Part shown: positions 1 through 14,000 of the stretch, piece by piece
Numbering within the stretch: the first letter of the stretch is position 1
Layout: each line of letters opens with the position of its first letter
Source of the DNA: Ascidia mentula
Lineage: Eukaryota > Chordata > Ascidiacea > Phlebobranchia > Ascidiidae
NCBI GenBank assembly: GCA_947561715.1
Contig: OX387200.1
Span: 16,060,501-16,124,500, forward strand
DNA length: 64,000 bases
Direction of reading: 5' to 3'
Translations under genes and position numbers: made by a program
Notes under the pieces: generated by a model
Seen by the model: only the letters and a program-made list of their open reading frames with translations
Told to the model about the DNA's origin: nothing
The model's database searches: none

Positions 1-117
1 CAATATACCACAAGAAAGGGATTCAACAAAGCTTTGTTTCATAAAAATACAAACAATTGACTACAAAGATTTGTGCTTGCGGAAAAGCATGTTTTTCCAA
101 TGCATAATAAACATCTA

Positions 118-2536
<2,419 letters not shown>

Positions 2537-3417
2537 ACTCTACTGTCGGCCAGAAAAATGTGTTTGCTACTTTCTGCAAGAGAAATAATTGGTATTTATT
2601 ATGTCTGCTCGAGATACTTTTTGGAGGGGCAAAATTGAAACTAAGAACAGGCACTCTGCACACACACAAGCTATAAATAATATAACTGACACCTCAAGAC
2701 ACTCCTTCACATACTTCAACACTGAAGCCCAACAGTGTATCAATGTTATCGTTTTTGAGGACTGTGGTCACACTGTAACACTGCGAGGTTGAGAACCAAA
2801 ACACGACTTTTAAAGCGAAAAGCGTGCTGCAATTTGTTTACATCACGATTACGGTGCCACTGGTGTTCAGTCTCCAACGCACACACACTCATAAAATGTA
2901 AATAGCCAATTACAAAACCGCTCGATTTTCAAGTACTTTAATTTGCAAACTATACGCTTCAAACATTTTTTGCAAAAAAGCAGCAGCTTACACTCCTTTT
3001 CGGGAAATGTGAGGTGAATGTAAATCGGGAATCACCAAGGATGACCATAAAAATTTTAAGCAAAAGTAAGTTACGTAAAACATGTCAGTGCGCATCATTT
3101 TTTTTATCATTTTTTAACGCAATGTTTCCTTACTTTCACAGCTATAAATTAAATATCTTTGTCGATTTGTGAAAAATAAAAATTTATTTAAAGCAAGTTA
3201 TTCAAAGCTCTACCATAAAATTTGTCTAAGCATGGTTACCGATCAAAAATACTACTGTACATACACTTCTCTTCAACCATTAGTCCTCTCATTTATTTAC
3301 GAGTTAAACGTCACACAAAGTTAAAACAAACCGCACATCCTCATGGGACCTGACAACCACTTGATCTCTATCTCTACAGTGTTTAATAGAGATCAGTAAT
3401 GACAACGTATCAGAATA

Positions 3418-4440
3418 TTCTTGCCAATTTACCATATTTTACAAGGGACAACAACCATTCACCAAAAGTGGTGTTTTTTGAATTAGAATCAAATTACAGG
3501 GGCCAGCAAGCAGTTCAAATCTCAACAATAAAATTAAAAAAACTTTTGCACCATTACTTCAATTAAAAAAAATTGCACTAAAAAAATAAAAAAAATATCG
3601 AACATGACCCTCTTTTCGCTATTCAGCATAATGGCGGCATGCAAAAATACATTCATAATTTAAACAACTCTGCTCAGCGTTGTGGTAATAGGTGCCAATA
3701 TCGAACACCATCAAGAAAATGGAAATTTAATGCTCTACAAAATAAAAAAAAAATTTCTTGTGCTTATTTTTGCTTTGGCCGCCATGCTTCGCGTATTGGA
3801 GGCTGGAATGGCAAAAACTGGATCTGGCAATAAGTCACTTTCTTATGAAACCCTGTTCCGTGTTAGAAGGAAATTGTTCTGCTGTAACTGACTTTCCTAG
3901 GTGTTCTAGTCGAACAACAGGCAGCTTTTCGTTATAAGTTTGTTTATTACTTTAAGCTATGTAAATACAATCAGTTGTCAGCAACATAAGATGGCATTGT
4001 ACTGAGTGTCCTAACTAGCAGTTTTCATAGAAAAACGGGGTTTGGTTAACACACAAATACGCCGAACGTGTATTTCTTTGATTGTGTTGTGTGTAACTCA
4101 CATATATGCACAGCGTACCCTGCGAACTTAACACGTGCATCTCCGTGTTCTTTAGTGTTGCTTCAGCAGATGAGACCTCCAACCCCTTGGAAAACATTCA
4201 AGACCTAAACCAACAAGAGAAGAAATATTCCGATAGTAACACGACTAAAAAAAAAAAATTTGAAGATAAACCCAGCCATTTTCTATTAATCTCACTCACC
4301 AAACCAGAACTTTGCATCCAAACATCCAAACTATTTCTTGTATTCATACCAGGTTTGTTGAAAGTAAACGCTCGTTGAACAGTTTAGCACATATATTAAT
4401 AATGTCGCAGGAGGATGAACTACACGTGCTTTGTTGTAAA
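3418..4440 (+). mobile_element. Decayed dispersed element, copy A, split by inserted or diverged sequence
   Basis: 3418-3745 matches the reverse complement of about 6040-6370 for over 300 bp with many substitutions and small indels; shared landmarks are GGGGCCAGCAAG, GGCGGCATGC and GTGGTAATAGGTGCCAATAT. A second block, about 4387-4440 (AATAATGTCGCAGGAGGATG and on), matches the reverse complement of about 5940-5993. In copy A the two blocks are roughly 640 bp apart, in copy B about 60 bp, so copy A has gained sequence between them. Remnant coding potential includes CGNRCQY and, in copy B, RKFNALPNAIKTIR followed by a stop. That resembles the tail of a transposon protein, but I cannot name the family. 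Confidence 0.55.
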
Positions 4441-5939
4441 TAGTTTGCAGCCGATGATGTTGGAAAGTAAATAACCCTACGAACAGTAACGTTTCCAAGG
4501 CGACGGCATACACGAATGTACGCCAAAGTATGAAAACTATGAAAATCTTACCTTGTAAATGCTGGCCTGCAAGAGCATATGCAAAAAGCGTGGGGACAAA
4601 TGCTGCAATAATCTCCTTCGTTATCTTCCAATGATTTATTTCACTAATATCAATAACGCTATTACGAAACAACATAATTAAATGAATGAACGTATGGCTG
4701 TATACCTATTTGTGCAGTGCTGGGTACCACCTCTAGCCCTATGACTCGTATGTTCTTTTGACAATGTCATGAGGAAGTGTTTGGCTTTTATCTTGCAGGA
4801 GGAAAAAATTCACGTTGCGTCACAGGATGAAATATTACGTCCCAATTACACTGCAGCGATAACCCTGCGTATATGAGAATGTCCCCTGGCAAGTTGGAGG
4901 AGCAGGCACAGTTGGTATATCGCTGGGCCTGTTCACCCTAACTTTGGGCTTGATTTTTCCAATATCGCTCCCGACTTGTCCGGAAAAAGGCCTTTGTCAG
5001 TATCCTATTTAAAGGAAAACTGCTTTATAAATAAACAAATTACGGGTTTGACTTAAATATTTTGTGTAAGTTTACGGCGAACATGTATATTTAGTGGAAT
5101 TGGGCTGTGCTTGTGTTGATACTGCACGTAGAATTAACACGTGGTCCGATTCACATGCGGTGGGGACCGTTTGATACCAGCAAACATTTTGTGTAAGTTT
5201 AGAGCGAACATGGCCACACCGAAACACATTAGCAGTCGTAAGTTACGTTGACGTTGACGTTGACTGAAAAAAATCACAGTCAATGACGAACTATTAGACA
5301 TTGATGTACCACACTGCCATAAGAAAGTTTAATTCCCCTCGAAAGAAACTGCAACAACACGACTGTGATTCTGTGAATGATCAGAAACAAAACAGCCAGC
5401 GGAGACTTCTCAGAGCACAACATTTAAAGGCGATCTACAGTATAAAAATTGTGCGTCACACGATAAACCTATGAGTAAAAATCAATATAGTTAGGCTATA
5501 TCACTAAAATAAGCAAAGCTACGTCCATTCATTTGCTTATATTGTTAGAGAAATAAATTATTTAAAGATAACAAAAAAGATTACTTTAGCATTTGTGTCC
5601 ACGCTTTTTGCATGTGCTCTTGCAGACCAGCAATCAAAAGGTAAGATTTTACAAAGTATTTTTGTACTTTAACGAACATTCATGTATGGCGTTACCGTTT
5701 GTATGCTTATTTGGTTTTCAACACGGGGGCTACAAGAAAGGCATATATATGTTTGTGATCGCGTACTGGGTGTGAGCTTCTTGATAAAGGAACTGGAACA
5801 TGTAGCACGATTGTGTAGCAATGTAATACTGAGTAACCGCAACGTAGTAAGTTAGCAAAAACGATTTAGTGTGACGGACTGAAATGAATGAGTGACAGTA
5901 AGGAGGAAATGGCAAGTCCATGCATCATCGGCCACAAAC

Positions 5940-6370
5940 TATTAACAACAAAGCACGTGTAGTTCATCCTCCTGCGACATTATTAATATATCAATGAATT
6001 TATTTCTCAAGTGGTCATGAGAACCGCTTGATTCTGTTTGGCGAATAGTTTTAATTGCATTTGGTAGAGCATTAAATTTCCGTTCTCTTGATATTGGCTA
6101 ATATTGGCACCTATTACCACAACTTGGAGAAGAATTGTTTATATTAGAAAAGTTTTTCGCATGCCGCCAATGTGCTGAATCGCGAAAAGAAGGTCATGTT
6201 CAATGGGCGATTTTGTATTTGAAGTAATGGCTTAAAAGCTTGTTTAAATAGTTTTGTTGAGGTTTGAACTACTTGCTGGCCCCTGTAATTTGATTCTAAT
6301 CCAAAAAACACATTTTTTGGAGAATGTATGTTGTTCCTTGTAAAATATGGTAAATTGGCAAGATTATTCT
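5940..6370 (-). mobile_element. Decayed dispersed element, copy B, inverted relative to copy A
   Basis: The minus strand carries the same two blocks as copy A in the same order, nearly contiguous, so this copy shows the less disturbed structure. On the minus strand a frame reading RKFNALPNAIKTIR to DELHVLCC then stop looks like the C-terminal end of a lost open reading frame. No intact ORF, terminal repeat or target-site duplication was recognised. Confidence 0.55.
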
Positions 6371-6647
6371 GCCAGAATTCTGCCAGAAATGGATAAATGT
6401 GCAAACTATTGTTTATCCATGTGGAACGTAGAAGTAAGAGGATTGTTTAATTTTTTTATTGCAACTTTCTTTTCGTACATGTTTAGGTTTCCACAGAAGT
6501 TTTGCTGTGGCTTTTGTTTGTCGTTTTTTATTTATATTTTGGCATTGTTTGGGTTGTTTGCTTTTCTAGATATGTCATAGCAAATTAGACTTGTTTTGCA
6601 AGTTTCGTTTTCATGTTTGATCACATTTGCAAGTAAAATTTTATTTT

Positions 6648-7205
6648 ATGGATTTAACATTGATATGTGGACCAAAGAGACAGAAAATAAAGGTGGATGC
6701 AAGTATAAACATTTTTCAATTTAAAGGAAAAATTAAAGAACTTTTTCAAATAAATGAAGAGGACCAAACACTTATTTGTAAAGGAATTACTCTATCTAAT
6801 GAAAGAGACCAACTCTTATCTGTCTCAAACATAAAAAATGGCAGTAAAATTATGGTTATTGGAAGGCGGCATGATGAAAAGGAGCAAAAGGTTTTGAAGC
6901 AACTTGCTGAAATAAGAAAAATAGTTGAACAGGAAACAACTATCTGTGAGGACCTAAAATCTGAGCTCGACAGTTTATTGAAAGGTTTTATAACAACTGA
7001 GTGCCAGAAAACAGCATTTGCTGACATTAAAAAGCGCATATTTTCTTGTTCTCATAAGTTGATGAAAAAGTTGGAGTTGGTTGATGAACTTGTTTTGGAT
7101 GAATCGTTTAAGGATGCACGCAGACAAAGAAAAACTTTGGTTAATAATATACATAAATATTTGGATACTTCTGAAGAAATGTTAGAAAAACTAAACGACA
7201 AATAG
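6648..7205 (+). CDS. BAG1: BAG1-like co-chaperone (ubiquitin-like + BAG domain), intronless
   Basis: BAG1 is a nucleotide-exchange factor for Hsp70/Hsc70. Its ubiquitin-like domain links chaperones to the proteasome, and its BAG helices bind the Hsp70 ATPase domain (family knowledge). The 185-residue protein opens MDLTLICGPKRQK. Residues about 1-72 read as a ubiquitin-like domain (LICKGITLSNE, then KNGSKIMVIG). Residues about 78-183 form a charged helical BAG domain with LLKGF near its start and the diagnostic ESFKDARRQRKTLVNNI near its end. I place the start at ATG 6648; a TTG-initiated frame from 6627 is open but has no support. The whole domain pair sits in one exon, unlike vertebrate BAG1, so it may be an old retrocopy or have lost its introns. 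No canonical AATAAA lies just downstream. An additional upstream exon cannot be excluded. Confidence 0.88.
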   Translation: MDLTLICGPKRQKIKVDASINIFQFKGKIKELFQINEEDQTLICKGITLSNERDQLLSVSNIKNGSKIMVIGRRHDEKEQKVLKQLAEIRKIVEQETTICEDLKSELDSLLKGFITTECQKTAFADIKKRIFSCSHKLMKKLELVDELVLDESFKDARRQRKTLVNNIHKYLDTSEEMLEKLNDK

Positions 7206-8059
7206 TTTTTATTAATATTATTTCTTTTTGATTATCGGTGCACTAAAATTTTACTGTAGAAGGATGCTGAATTTTTAGCATGTTGTGTTCATATTTTTGT
7301 GATTTTATTTTAAATATGTTTGTATTGGTTGGCAAAATCTGGTCCTATTTTATTTAAATGCTGTGCAATCAGTTTCCTTATCAACCGATGAAAAATCACT
7401 TTGTACAATGTACACTTTTATGATTTGCCTTTTAACTGAAAAAAATCAAACAACGAGACGAAAATGTACAAATCGAGACAAAAAATACAGTAAAACCAAC
7501 AGGTAAATAAGAAGACGAGAATACGCACCAAAGCTGTAAGAACAGTAAATGTGGAATAGAAACAGACATATTTTTCCTAATATTTCTTAAATAATTTTTT
7601 TTTTATGTTTGAAAAGAGCCAAATCACTTCGCGGCAATTTTTATGTTAAATTTAAAAAAATATGTGAGGCGTAGTTTGATAAATATGTAACTGATAAATT
7701 CAAATACAACCTTAACACAGTATTGGCCCTCCACGAAAGGGCAGTCTCGGAACACAAAATACATGCAGAGAAAGAAACTGCTTCGTTTTGTTCCAATGAA
7801 ACTTAAATTTGACCGTATTACGTATACTTCTGCACCGTTTAGAGCACAAGCGTATTATGTCGCTACCAAATGTTCACAATAACATCACTGAGTGCGGTGT
7901 TTGGCGTGTTAATGCGTAATACAAATGCAAATGACAGTATCCGATTGGCTAAGATTGTGAGCCTCGTCGATTGGACCGAAATCATACATGTCTTTAAGCT
8001 TGGTCAACCGTATTTCAGGTCTATGACGGTTTCTCTTCAAAAAAACAACAAAGAACGAT
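7206..8059. other. Intergenic region between BAG1-like and ADAMTSL5-like genes
   Basis: The two genes converge here, so this stretch should hold both 3' UTRs. It is AT-rich, without convincing exons or canonical polyadenylation signals close to either stop codon. Confidence 0.5.
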
Positions 8060-11000
8060 TCAAGATCCGTTCCTCCTGCGCCGCGGTCTTCGGGATTTCG
8101 ATCGTTGTTCTGGGTCGCGAAGGAGATTGGAACGAGTTGGAAACTTGAAGTTGTCGCAGATGTTGCTGTTGGCTAATCTTCTCATTCCGGCCTCGTACTT
8201 TCGCTTCCACCCGTGCCAGTAGTCCATATGGTCTACAACAAGTCTTGTCTCAAAGTGATCGCTTGCAGTGGAGTTTCCGAGAAATTGGACGACGCCCTTA
8301 TCATCAGGCTTGCGTTCGATTTTGCGCTTGCGACCCATGATGAGGTAGTCGCGGTAGGGCCGCAGTTTGGGGCAGCAGCTGCTGTACACCCATATGTATT
8401 CGCGCTTCATCATTTTGAAGTCGGACTTGTAGACCGTTTTAATCAGGACGTCGTGACTGAAGCGCTTGCCCTCGACTTTTGACTTTGACTGGACACGTGC
8501 GTGTATGACTGAGAAAATAAATTTAAATGATTAACATCAGTTAGAACTTACTTGAACATTTTTTCTCAGTTAAGATGCATTGTAAGTAATGTGTTGTAAA
8601 GATTAGGCTACTATAGTTTTTGTTGGAACCACATTTTCCGAAATATTTTGGAGAAGTGACTTTTAACAATTATGCTATATGTCAAGTTACAAGTCTTTTG
8701 ATTGTGATCAAGTAACTGTGGATTAGATAAGGAGATTTAACAATTACAATAACTAACTGAACGACAAAAAAATGTGGTTTAACTTCTCATTCAATTTACA
8801 AACAAGCCATGAAAACGGACAGCAGATGGCGCAATTTAGTCAGTGCTTTTTATCATATCAAAGTGTTGGTTAAGGCGGTTATGAAACGCAACATCGATTG
8901 TGTGCATAAGATATCTCACGAGACTGCAGGAACCAACACCGGCTAAAACACTTTTTAGAAATTGACGTCATGTTGTACAAGGAGAGAGAAAACAACAATG
9001 TCCTATGTATAAGCCGTTAATCTCATCAAAGCACGACCTGTCAAGGTAAGTCGATAAAATATCCGCGTTTTAACTAAAAAGCATCAAAATGTCAGATTTG
9101 TGTCACGTGGGAAGTTTTGCCAATGACAAAGTAGCAACAATGGCCGCTTATACAAGACTGGTGCCGTTCTTCCCAAGACGGTGTAAAGGCATAAGAAAAA
9201 AAAAGTTTTACTAACCGAAATCGCTCTGACAGAAATGGCGTTTCCTGCTAGTGGGTCGCTTGCAAGGCGTGCAGTACTCCGGCTTTGGGCGTTTCGGGAT
9301 CTGCTGACAACATACGATTAAAATGTGGTAAAGGTATATAAACCACAATTGTTGTGAAACACAATACTATGTTAAACCGCATTTTACTGTATAGAGATCA
9401 TACAATCCCAAGTATAAACAAAAGGCAACTTTTTACCGTACGAGGATTCGATCGGGTCAGGTTTTCTACTTGGTATATGGGCCAAGCGCCTTGACCGATT
9501 TGCCAATTGGACACACAACTTGGCGTTTGTCTACATGTTAGCTAACTCCTTGACGATCGTCATTACCGCGTGGCCACCAAAAACGAATGCAAACTTTGTT
9601 ATTACCTTTGGCAGCTTTTTGCTTCTTCGTGTAGTGGTTTGTCGAGTTGTGGTAGTAGGGATGGTTGTAGTGGTAGTCGTAGTGGTTGTTGTGGTCGTAG
9701 TGGTGGTTTTAGCTGTGGTTGTTGGCGGTGTGTAAGGAGCAATGTAATAATCAGGTTCTTCAGATGATTCTAGTGCTAAAAACAAATAAGCATAAGTGAA
9801 ATGTATGGACTGGACATAGTAAGAGAAATATGCAACACAACATCAGGACAATATACCAAACAATGAGAAATAAGTCCATCAGAACTATGGGTATTGTGAC
9901 TTAATAATCAAGTATATATTTTTTCGCATGCTGCTATTTGAAGATGAAACAAAGCATGTAAAAGCAAAAACATATGCTATAGGGAAGAAATAAGATTGTT
10001 ATCACCACCGTAAAAAAGTTAGAAGAGAAGGAATGCATGTTCATCATTTAAGTGACTCTTCAAAATTCGGTAAAGTAAAAGGTTTGAGAGAGGAGGGGGA
10101 AGCATTACTCGTCATGCACATTCATTCGGTTAAAATTAGGGTCCCTTGTAGGCGTATCACGGGGCCTGTTAATAATTGCACCACCACCACCGCACAGCCA
10201 GCTTGGATGCTGTATGTCGCCCCGCTAGCAGGGGACATAGGCGTGCTCTTTAACTCTTATACCCTCGACTGCCGGTATGGTGTGTGTGATCGCAACCAAC
10301 TGAGCCAAATTAGTACCGCGGGTATTGGGCAGCCGGTACTCGTACTCCACGTTTGGTTTTCCGCTCAGATACAGCACCTGCGAGAATCAGCCGTTGTGAT
10401 TATTGAGAGATTTTACTGCGCTAAAAATAATCAGCGAAATGGTTTCACCACTCTTTGATTACAATTCCGCTTGACAAAAAAAAATAACAGCAATTGTGAT
10501 GTTTTTCGAAACATGTTTTTCTTTATTCACGCATGAACATGATGAGGATCTACCAAGCTTGACTTATACTTCCAAATGGTCGTAATGCAAAGATAAATTA
10601 TTTAATGGTGTTTTAATGCCGTATAGGTATCATACTTTCGTTTGAAAAATTTAAGATAGCTGATGTTGGACTTTTTCTGAAGCCGATAGCATACTTAGCT
10701 TAAAGCTGTTCATGGATTGTATGAAAACGGATTTGAACTTAAGTCAAGTGTGTGGCCGTGTGTTTATACGATCTACAAGCATCTAAATGTTGATATGAGT
10801 CAAAGTGTATGAACCCACCATGATGTACAGATCTTTGGTTGTCGGTCCTTTCGCTACCAGGGTTTCAACGATGTCATCGCTACCCCTTTCATATCTGAAC
10901 GATGCTCCGCCGGCGGTCAAGTCAACTGACCAGCTAATAAGGTATTTGTCGTTCAGAACGTAGTCATGATATGGCCCTTCAACTAGAGCTGTATTGAAAC

Positions 11001-14000
11001 ATATGTAAAAGGTTAACGAGGCATATAGGTACCATTTGGTTTTAACAATTTCTATGCTTCCGAATTGGGCTCGGTATGTGCTACAAATTGCATGCGATAT
11101 TAGAAATCTAACAAAGTGATGATTAAACCGGATAATAAAACATACTAAAACAACGGTAAATGCAACCTGTCTTCCTCATATATTAATTTGCAAAACGCTT
11201 TCTGTGGATACCACAGAGTTCTTCACTCAAAATGTCAAATCAGGAGTGCGACCCGTGAGGGCCAGAAATCTGTTTCAGATGAATTTGTGGTATGTGATTG
11301 TGGGCCTTATGCGCTTTTTCCGGGAGGTTATTATCGAAACTTGAACTGTTAAATAAATCATCGCAATTGCACGGCCTGTCATCGGGCGAAATCCGACTCC
11401 GCCGACGCGAGATTTTGTGTCTGATGACTTTTCAACCTTTGCCTCTCTGTGGCTCAGATTTCTAAGATTTGTTGCCACAGAAACCACGACCGGAAGATAA
11501 TAAGATTTCTGGTTGCCTTATAGGGTAAGTTAAGCCCAGATTTTGTGCAGCTTCAACAGTGGTAAAATGTCCTGTCACGTCTTTGACTTATAATTTACAA
11601 GTTTGATGTATAGTTTTAGTGATTAAACAATGTGAATTCTTTCCGGCAAAAACATTCATATCGTCCACCTGTGACGTCAGTTACTTTGCAACTCACGTCA
11701 AATGTCTTTTTAGCGCACCGACTGAAAACAAGTCGCTGTGACGTAGCATGAAACCCAAAGCAAATAAGAGGCGGACGCCCCGTAAATGAAGGGACTAAGG
11801 GTCAACAGTGAAAAGATTTGTAGACACTGGTTCCGAGAAATGGTGAGCTGTATTCACCAAGAACATGTTCAAACAAATCTAGTTGACTTTACTTACCCAG
11901 GTAGTTATTCGTGGTTTCCATAATTCGAATGTGGGTTGCACCAGCCGGAATAAGTTTTGCCACGTTATAGCCAAACTGTTCTGTGGAAAAAGATCGAAAT
12001 GTGGTTAAGCTTCATAATTCTTTGCTGCAAGACAACTTTCACTTGTGTTATACCGGTAGAGTTGATATGTGAACCGACAATAACGCCACTACGTTATCAA
12101 AGACTACACCGAAGCACATACCAGCATGTCGATCCATAACCGCAACACCCTTGTAGAAAGTACATGTGGAGTTGTCACCACCGCACACTCCACACGCGTC
12201 TGTAGTGACATTCGAACCGACTTGATTGTCGCATCCAACTTTCTGCGCCAAGAAATCAGGAGTATTACGTGTATGTCCCAGGAACAATAAGGAACCAATA
12301 TCCTAACACAAAGAGTGGCTTTTTTAAGCTAGAGATATCATCCAACGCACAGGAATGGTGAAGTTTCATGACGTAACGGGGCGTTCAGGTGCATTCGCCC
12401 TGGACACATCCAAATTCTTCATGACGTCCGCAAGGTGTGAAGGCTCACACCTATACAAGCCGAAGTCGTTTTTGTTCAGGTTAATGCCAGAAGACAACAC
12501 GACACGCCGGGAGTGTTCGACATTAAATCGTCAACACAATCGGATAAGGTTGTGAGATAATACCTTAACACGGATTAGATGTATTTTTGTTGAATACAGC
12601 AGCAACCCATACAGAGAACATGAAAGCGCACCTCCTTACGTCACCGGAAGTGTTTGTTACGTGGTCTCAAAAAATAGCTCAGATGCAAAAAAAGTTTTTT
12701 TTGGACATTACCAAAGCGTTTAAACTTTAACTTGCAAATGTGCGATGGTAAAATCTTGCCTTTCTATTTACACATTATTGATTTTCGGGGAAATGGTTGA
12801 TTCATTCACAACTGCACAGCAATTTTGCATTACACTGTTGGTTATTCTAAATAGGCTTTCACGCCCACTGTTCAAACCTATAAATGACATTATCTTACGA
12901 TGCGGAACAGCGTGCAAAAACAACAAGTGTGTTGGTAGAAGCGACGCCACTAGTCGCGTGCATGGGCTTATATGGGGACGCCAGGAAGATGTATATAAAC
13001 AAATTGGTGTCGGCAAAACATTTACCATTAAGGGCGCACTTGAGAACAATAGCTCCCTGTGTGACGTTGCCACCATCGCCAGCGAGATGTGTTAATCATA
13101 TACACCGATAAACAGAGAACCTTCCACAAAGCCAAACATGTACCGTTGTTTCGAATAATATCACATTAACAGACAGTAACGCCGCAAAAAGTGCCCACTG
13201 TTTTCGACCTCAATCAAACGAAGGCGTTAGTCAGCCACCTTGTTGGTGTTGCATGAGATTATTGGCAGGTAGTCGCGGCACTGTATTGCCAACGTGATTC
13301 AACCGATCGGTCGTTACCAATCGAAAACAACAGGTTTTTGTTTCTACCCGTACGACCTGGCGCTTGTGAAGGTCAAGTGCGATTGCATGTGAATTGCGTG
13401 GCGGGGGAAAGTGCTCGCAAACAACACGCGCGTATACAGGTGATTAACCTTGAACATGACCTTTCGCGTTTCATCATCGTTGCGCGTCACTCGTGACTTC
13501 ACCGGTGTAGGGTTTCACGCTCTTCCGGCGTGCATCATTCGGTTCATAAAAACACGAGTTATCGTACTTTTGAAGCCAAATTTTTACTCGTATTAAAGCA
13601 CACAGATCGGCACTGACCTACAAACTCATTGAGATCTTTTGCAGAAGTTTTAACAAGTAACGATTTGCACAACGGTTAGGACCCGCGTTTGTCCTTTCAA
13701 TCGCGTTGTTACTAAAGACGCCCAACTGTTCACCAATTCCCACAAATATTTTGAATCCAGAACTCAACTGGGCGACGTCATCAGTTATTCACAAACACGA
13801 CCAGAAGCGGACAAATGCGTGGACATTTAGTTGCAAAAAAAAACGTGAAAGTGACAATCAGTCAATGGCGACTCGAGAAAAAAGATTGAAACATTTGAGG
13901 GCCGCGCCTCGTACACGACTGCGCCCTTGCATTACACGTACGGGCGGGCGTTTTTCAGATTGTTAACAACTATTTGCCGCAACCTACACGTAACTGAGTC

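Larger units (their letters stand above)
2537..6647. other. Non-coding interval between the DPP8/9-like and BAG1-like genes
   Basis: I see no gene in this 4.1 kb interval. It should contain the promoters of both flanking genes, which point away from each other. It is AT-rich with poly-A and poly-T runs. Its main content is two diverged inverted copies of a dispersed element, annotated separately. A region of open frames at 4331-4675 (minus) is partly element sequence (4387-4440) and has no recognisable domain. Confidence 0.6.

Noticed and set aside
6627..6647. TTG-initiated extension of the BAG1-like frame
   Set aside because: A non-AUG start has no support here, and ATG at 6648 directly begins the ubiquitin-like domain.
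9520..9767. Val-rich and Ser/Cys/Gly-rich plus-strand frames
   Set aside because: They are reverse readings of the Thr-codon tract in the ADAMTSL5-like linker exon.
10033..10458. 141-codon plus-strand open frame
   Set aside because: It is antisense to exon 10 of the ADAMTSL5-like gene, whose minus-strand reading ([17 protein letters not shown]) matches the family.
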